The notes beneath the pieces were generated by a model. It searched no databases. It was given only the letters and a program-made list of their open reading frames with translations, and was not told where the DNA came from. This document shows positions 60,117 through 64,000 of a stretch of DNA of 64,000 nt, in pieces; positions within the stretch are counted from its first letter, which is position 1, and the number at the start of each line of letters is the position of its first letter. This DNA comes from Streptomyces sp. NBC_00457 (GTDB taxonomy: Bacteria > Actinomycetota > Actinomycetes > Streptomycetales > Streptomycetaceae). The stretch is taken from contig NZ_CP107905.1 of assembly GCF_036014015.1 (NCBI RefSeq), positions 1,736,001 to 1,800,000 of the forward strand, in the 5' to 3' direction. The position numbers were made by a program, and so were the translations under genes.

Positions 60117-61076
60117 TCACTGGGCGGGTGCGGGGCGGAAGCGGCGGCGGTACTCGGCCGGGGCCGTCCCCAGGGACTTCACGAAGGCACGCCGCATGGC
60201 CTCGGGGGTGCCGTAGCCGCTGGTGCGGGAGATCTCCTCGATGCCGTCGCTCGTGTCCTCCAGCAGGCGGCGGGCGTGTTCGAGGCGGACGCGGTCGACG
60301 TACCGGCCGGGGGTCATGCCGGTCTCGGTCTGGAAGGCGCGGGCGAAGTGGCGGGGTGAGAGGCGGGCGCGGGCGGCCAGTGACTCGACGGTCAGATCGG
60401 CGTCCGGATGCTCGGTGATCCACTGCTGGACCTCGCGGAGCGGTTCGCGCTGTGCGGTCTGGGCGGCGAGCTGAGCGCTGAACTGGGTCTGGTTCCCCGG
60501 GCGGCGCAGGAAGACCACCAAGTGGCGGGCGATCGTCAGGGCCACCTCACGTCCCAGGTCCTCCTCGACCAGGGCGAGCGCGAGATCGATACCGGAGGTG
60601 ACACCCGCCGACGTGGAGACCTGTCCGTCGCGGATGTAGATGGGGTCGGCGTCGACCCGCACGGCCGGGTGGTCGCAGGCCAGCTTGTCGGCGTACGCCC
60701 AGTGGGTCGTGGCGCGGCGGCCGTCCAGGAGGCCCGCCTCGGCGAGCAGGATCGCCCCAGTGCAGACGGAGACCAGGCGTTCGGCACGCGGGCCGTGCTC
60801 GCGCAGCCAGTCGGTGAGACGCGCGTCCGGGCGGCGGGTGCCCTGGCCGCCGGGGACGAGGAGGGTGTGCGGGTCGGGTACGGAGTCCAGGGCCCCGTCC
60901 GGTACGAGGGTCAGGCCGCTGGACGTGCGCACGGGGACGCCCTCCAGGGAGGCCGTACGGATGCGGTACGTCCCCGGAGTGTGTTTCTCGGCCCCCGCGA
61001 AGACCTCCACCGGGCCGGTGACATCGAGGCTCTGCACGCCGTCGAAGAGGACGACGAGAACGGTTCGCTGCGCCAT
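60117..61076 (-). CDS. GlxA-type transcriptional regulator (DJ-1 domain plus AraC HTH)
   Basis: A 319-residue regulator. A DJ-1-like domain at 1-190 (VLVVLFDGVQSLDVTGPVEVF, LLVPGGQGTRR, SVCTGAILLAEAGLLDGRRATTHW) is followed by a double AraC HTH near 225-315 (DLTVESLAARARLSPRHFARAFQ, RRLLEDTSDGIEEISRTSGYG). The domain retains the elbow Cys. It lies 21 bases upstream of the DJ-1 gene on the same strand and probably controls it. The ATG at 61076 has only a weak ribosome-binding site. Confidence 0.92.
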   Translation of the reverse strand: MAQRTVLVVLFDGVQSLDVTGPVEVFAGAEKHTPGTYRIRTASLEGVPVRTSSGLTLVPDGALDSVPDPHTLLVPGGQGTRRPDARLTDWLREHGPRAERLVSVCTGAILLAEAGLLDGRRATTHWAYADKLACDHPAVRVDADPIYIRDGQVSTSAGVTSGIDLALALVEEDLGREVALTIARHLVVFLRRPGNQTQFSAQLAAQTAQREPLREVQQWITEHPDADLTVESLAARARLSPRHFARAFQTETGMTPGRYVDRVRLEHARRLLEDTSDGIEEISRTSGYGTPEAMRRAFVKSLGTAPAEYRRRFRPAPAQ

Positions 61077-61189
61077 GCCACCGATTCTCGGTGAGCCGGA
61101 GGATGGCCGCAATGACGAGTTCCCCACCTTTCCTGCCCTCGGCCAGGGGACTGTGGAGCACGAACCGACCGGTCAGTAATGTTCGCGGC

Positions 61190-62059
61190 ATGACTACTGC
61201 CGCCATCGATCCGCGCGCCGGCCGACGCTGCCACAACGCGCTCAACGCCCTGCACTCCGCGCACTACTTCGCACCCGAGGTCGGCAAGGAGCTGGGCGCG
61301 CTCGGGATCACGGACCCCAGGGCCGTCAACTTCGCCGTGCGGGCGGCCGCGTTGGGTCCGGTGGGGCCCGGGACGGTGGCGGCGACGTTCTACAACTACA
61401 AGTACGAGCTGGTGGCCCGGCATGTGCCGGCGGTGTGGGCGATCGCCTCACCCGACGCCGTTCTGGCGGCACGCGCGCGTGGGGTCGATTCCGCGCTGCG
61501 CCGCCTCCTGGGTGAGCAGGTGGTGGCCTCGCCGGAGATGGCGGAGGCCGCGCGCCTCGCGCTGCGGGCGGCCGAGGCCTGTACGCGCGGCGCCCGGCCG
61601 TTGTACGCCGCCCACGCCGACCTGCCGGTGCCCGAGGAACCGCATCTGGCGTACTGGCACGCGGCGACGCTGCTGCGTGAGCACCGGGGCGACGGGCATC
61701 TCACCGTGCTGGTGTCGGCCGGGCTCGACGGTCTGGAGGCGCTGGCGACCCACACGGCGACCGGCAAGGGCTTCTCACCGAAGTGGGTGTTCGGCACGCG
61801 TGGCTGGCGACAGGAGGAGTGGGACGCGGCGAAGGGACGGCTGCGGGAGCGCGGGCTGGTGGACGCGGCGGGCGAGCTGACCGAGCAGGGGGTCGCGCTC
61901 CGGGCGGAGATCGAGCAGGAGACCGACCGGCTGGACCGTGCGCCCTACGAGCACCTGGGAGCCGAGGACGTGCAGCGGCTGACGGAGCTGGCAACCGGGT
62001 TCGCCCGCGCGGTGGTCGCCGCCGGGGCGTTCCCCGAGGATCTGTTCGGCAAGGGCTGA
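61190..62059 (+). CDS. SCO6745-family protein
   Basis: A 289-residue soluble protein. CHNALNALHSAHYFAPEVGKELGALGI near residue 14 and VAATFYNYKYELVARHVPAVWAIASP near 65 form the conserved helical half. A winged-helix-like C-terminal part (WVFGTRGWRQEEWDAAKGRLRERGLVDAAGELTEQG) lies near 200-240. The family is common in Actinobacteria and has no known function. TAATGT 7 bases before the ATG suggests a leaderless transcript, and GACCGACCGGTC nearby is a small dyad. Its nearness to idi matches the S. coelicolor gene order as I recall it. Confidence 0.85.
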   Translation: MTTAAIDPRAGRRCHNALNALHSAHYFAPEVGKELGALGITDPRAVNFAVRAAALGPVGPGTVAATFYNYKYELVARHVPAVWAIASPDAVLAARARGVDSALRRLLGEQVVASPEMAEAARLALRAAEACTRGARPLYAAHADLPVPEEPHLAYWHAATLLREHRGDGHLTVLVSAGLDGLEALATHTATGKGFSPKWVFGTRGWRQEEWDAAKGRLRERGLVDAAGELTEQGVALRAEIEQETDRLDRAPYEHLGAEDVQRLTELATGFARAVVAAGAFPEDLFGKG

Positions 62060-62141
62060 GCCGGCCGCCGGGCATGGCGTGACCTGGGCGAGGTACTCGG
62101 TCCTTCCCGGCCACCGGGGCCGGAAGAGAAAGGGGATGCCC

Positions 62142-62273
62142 ATGCTCCGTGCGATTGCTGACGTGTTGCGACAGATCGGTGGGGCCATCGCCACCGTGGT
62201 GACGCTGCCCTTCCGTGCGCTGGCCCGGCTGCTGGGCGGCGCCTCGGGCGGCGCGCGGCGACGCAGGGTCTGA
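62142..62273 (+). CDS. LPFR-motif microprotein
   Basis: A 43-residue basic protein. MLRAIADVLRQIGGAIATVV forms one hydrophobic helix, followed by TLPFRALARLLGGAS (the LPFR motif) and a basic tail RRRRV. Such proteins are annotated as LPFR-motif small proteins in Streptomyces and have no known role; a membrane-surface location is likely. AAAGGGG 6 bases before this ATG supports it over the ATG six bases upstream. Confidence 0.85.
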   Translation: MLRAIADVLRQIGGAIATVVTLPFRALARLLGGASGGARRRRV

Positions 62274-62394
62274 TTTCGCCCGCTTCGGGCCTGGCGCCCA
62301 CTTCGACAGGGCCGGGGTGCCGACCCGATCCCCGATTGTCGGTGTCACCTGCCACAATTGCCGCGCAACCTCAGTGAGAAGGCGGTACGGGATC

Positions 62395-64000
62395 GTGACG
62401 ACACCCGGGTCCATCGAAGCAGGGTCCATCGAAGGCAGGATCGCCGAGGAGCTCGGCGTACGGGAGCGGCAGGTCAAGGCTGCCGTGGAGTTGCTCGACG
62501 GCGGTTCGACGGTGCCCTTCATCGCCCGCTACCGCAAGGAAGCGACCGAGATGCTCGACGATGCGCAGCTGCGCACGCTCGAGGAGCGGCTGCGCTATCT
62601 GCGGGAGCTGGAGGAGCGGCGGGCGGCGATCCTCGACTCCGTGCGCGAGCAGGGCAAGCTCACCGACGAGTTGGAGGCGCGGATCCGCGGCGCCGAGACC
62701 AAGGCGCGGCTCGAGGACATCTACCTGCCGTACAAGCCGAAGCGGCGGACCAAGGCGCAGATCGCGCGTGAGGCCGGGCTGGAGCCGCTCGCGGAGGGCC
62801 TGCTCGGCGATCCGACGATCGAGCCGCTGGCCGCCGCGGCGGCGTTCGTCGACGCGGACAAGGGAGTCGCCGATCCGCAGGCCGCCCTGGACGGCGCGCG
62901 GGCGATCCTCACCGAGCGGTTCTCGGAGGATGCCGACCTGATCGGCGAGCTGCGCGAGCGCATGTGGGCGCGCGGGCGGCTGGCCGCCAAGGTGCGCGAG
63001 GGCAAGGAGGAGGCCGGCGCCAAGTTCTCCGACTACTTCGACTTCGCCGAGCCGTTCACCGCACTGCCCTCGCACCGGATCCTCGCCATGCTGCGCGGCG
63101 AGAAGGAGGAGGTCCTCGACCTCGTCCTGGAGCCGGAGGAGCCCACAGACGGGCCGTCGTCTTACGAGGGGATGATCGCCGCGAAGTTCGGCGTCACCGA
63201 TCGCGGCCGTCCCGGCGACAAATGGCTCACGGACACGGTCCGCTGGGCCTGGCGCACCCGCATCCTCGTCCACCTCGGCCTCGACCTGCGCCTTCGGCTG
63301 CGTACGGCCGCCGAAGACGAGGCGGTCAACGTGTTCGCCGCCAACCTGCGCGACCTGCTGCTCGCCGCCCCGGCCGGCACACGCGCGACGCTGGGACTGG
63401 ACCCGGGCTTCCGTACGGGTGTGAAGGTCGCCGTCGTCGACGCGACGGGCAAGGTCGTGGCGACCGACGTGATCCACCCGCACGTGCCGGCGAACCGGTG
63501 GGACGAGGCGATCGCCAAGCTGGCACGGCTGGCGAAGGAGCACGCGGTCGAGCTGATCGCGATCGGCAACGGCACGGCGTCCCGGGAGACCGACAAGCTC
63601 GCCGGTGAACTCATCACCAAGCACCCGGAGTTGAAGCTCACCAAGGTGATGGTGTCCGAGGCGGGCGCCTCCGTGTACTCGGCCTCCGCCTTCGCCTCGC
63701 AGGAGCTGCCGGACATGGACGTGTCGCTGCGCGGTGCGGTGTCCATCGCGCGTCGGCTCCAGGACCCGCTGGCCGAGCTGGTGAAGATCGACCCGAAGTC
63801 GATCGGTGTCGGCCAGTACCAGCACGACCTGTCCGAGGTGAAACTGTCGCGCTCGCTGGACGCGGTGGTCGAGGACTGTGTGAACGGCGTCGGGGTCGAC
63901 GTCAACACGGCCTCCGCACCCCTCCTCGCGCGCGTGTCCGGCATCTCCTCCGGGCTCGCCGAGAACATCGTGTCGCACCGTGACGCCAACGGCCCGTTCA
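62395..64000 (+). CDS. tex: Tex-family RNA-binding transcription accessory protein (5' part)
   Basis: The first 535 residues of a protein normally near 780-800. The Tex N-terminal domain (IAEELGVRERQVKAAVELLDGGSTVPFIARYRKEATEMLDDAQL) is followed by LEDIYLPYKPKRRTKAQIARE, a YqgF/RNase-H-like core (TLGLDPGFRTGVKVAVVD near 335) and the helix-hairpin-helix region (VEDCVNGVGVDVNTASAPLLARVSGIS near 495). The S1 RNA-binding domain lies beyond the window. The frame has no stop before 64000. The start is GTG at 62395. Tex acts on transcription and stress tolerance in other bacteria. Confidence 0.95.
   Translation, partial: MTTPGSIEAGSIEGRIAEELGVRERQVKAAVELLDGGSTVPFIARYRKEATEMLDDAQLRTLEERLRYLRELEERRAAILDSVREQGKLTDELEARIRGAETKARLEDIYLPYKPKRRTKAQIAREAGLEPLAEGLLGDPTIEPLAAAAAFVDADKGVADPQAALDGARAILTERFSEDADLIGELRERMWARGRLAAKVREGKEEAGAKFSDYFDFAEPFTALPSHRILAMLRGEKEEVLDLVLEPEEPTDGPSSYEGMIAAKFGVTDRGRPGDKWLTDTVRWAWRTRILVHLGLDLRLRLRTAAEDEAVNVFAANLRDLLLAAPAGTRATLGLDPGFRTGVKVAVVDATGKVVATDVIHPHVPANRWDEAIAKLARLAKEHAVELIAIGNGTASRETDKLAGELITKHPELKLTKVMVSEAGASVYSASAFASQELPDMDVSLRGAVSIARRLQDPLAELVKIDPKSIGVGQYQHDLSEVKLSRSLDAVVEDCVNGVGVDVNTASAPLLARVSGISSGLAENIVSHRDANGPF

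Overview
The window is high-GC actinomycete DNA and almost certainly Streptomyces chromosome. It carries a conservon, a c-di-AMP (ydaO-type) leader on a LysM/M23 peptidase gene, a DUF6126 microprotein, many GTG/TTG starts, ATGA stop/start overlaps, and a hopanoid operon next to idi, as I remember from S. coelicolor. No taxonomic search could be run, so the genus is inferred from gene content.

1-13354 is a decayed mobile region inserted at a tRNA-Pro(GGG) gene. The intact tRNA lies at 13278-13354 (minus). Its 3' 43 bases recur at 5001-5043 and 671-713, so two elements of about 4.3 and 8.3 kb sit in tandem. Each ends at its right side in a truncated tyrosine-integrase gene. The cargo is scrap and unknowns: an ankyrin protein, a kinase fragment, an IS630 fragment, an alpha/beta hydrolase lacking its nucleophile Ser, two IS256-type elements (one intact with an 8-bp target duplication), a membrane-anchored protein of unknown function, a broken IS5-type transposase, an acetyltransferase and a crotonase fragment.

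13.4-35.6 kb is ordinary chromosome. It holds a split transketolase behind a SoxR-like operator, small regulators, the threonine-degradation operon tdh-kbl-lysR, and a conservon (cvnA-D plus GAF) whose kinase-like protein has an unusual Met/His-rich repeat tail. Next come an MBL hydrolase, a MOSC protein, a leucine/glutamate-type dehydrogenase with its likely TetR regulator, an SGNH hydrolase, the riboswitch-controlled M23 peptidase, an alpha-galactosidase, a tyrosine phosphatase, and an XRE-cupin/DUF6126 pair.

35.7-48.4 kb is one minus-strand hopanoid operon: hpnC, hpnD, hpnE, a polyprenyl diphosphate synthase, shc, hpnG, hpnH, ispG, dxs and an hpnO-type aminotransferase. It makes its own MEP-pathway precursors, squalene, hopene, and probably aminobacteriohopanetriol.

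48.8-55.9 kb is a second minus-strand operon: ABC exporter ATPase and permease, glycosyltransferase 2, two CDP-alcohol phosphotransferases, an archaeal-type glycerol-1-phosphate dehydrogenase homologue, and a nucleotidyltransferase. It looks like an undescribed pathway that activates a polyol phosphate with a nucleotide, transfers it, and exports the product. It is the best candidate here for a novel system.

56-64 kb holds a CDF metal exporter, type 1 idi, an RsbW-like ATPase, an enoyl-CoA hydratase, two DJ-1-family genes, an SCO6745-family protein, an LPFR microprotein and the start of tex, which runs off the window.
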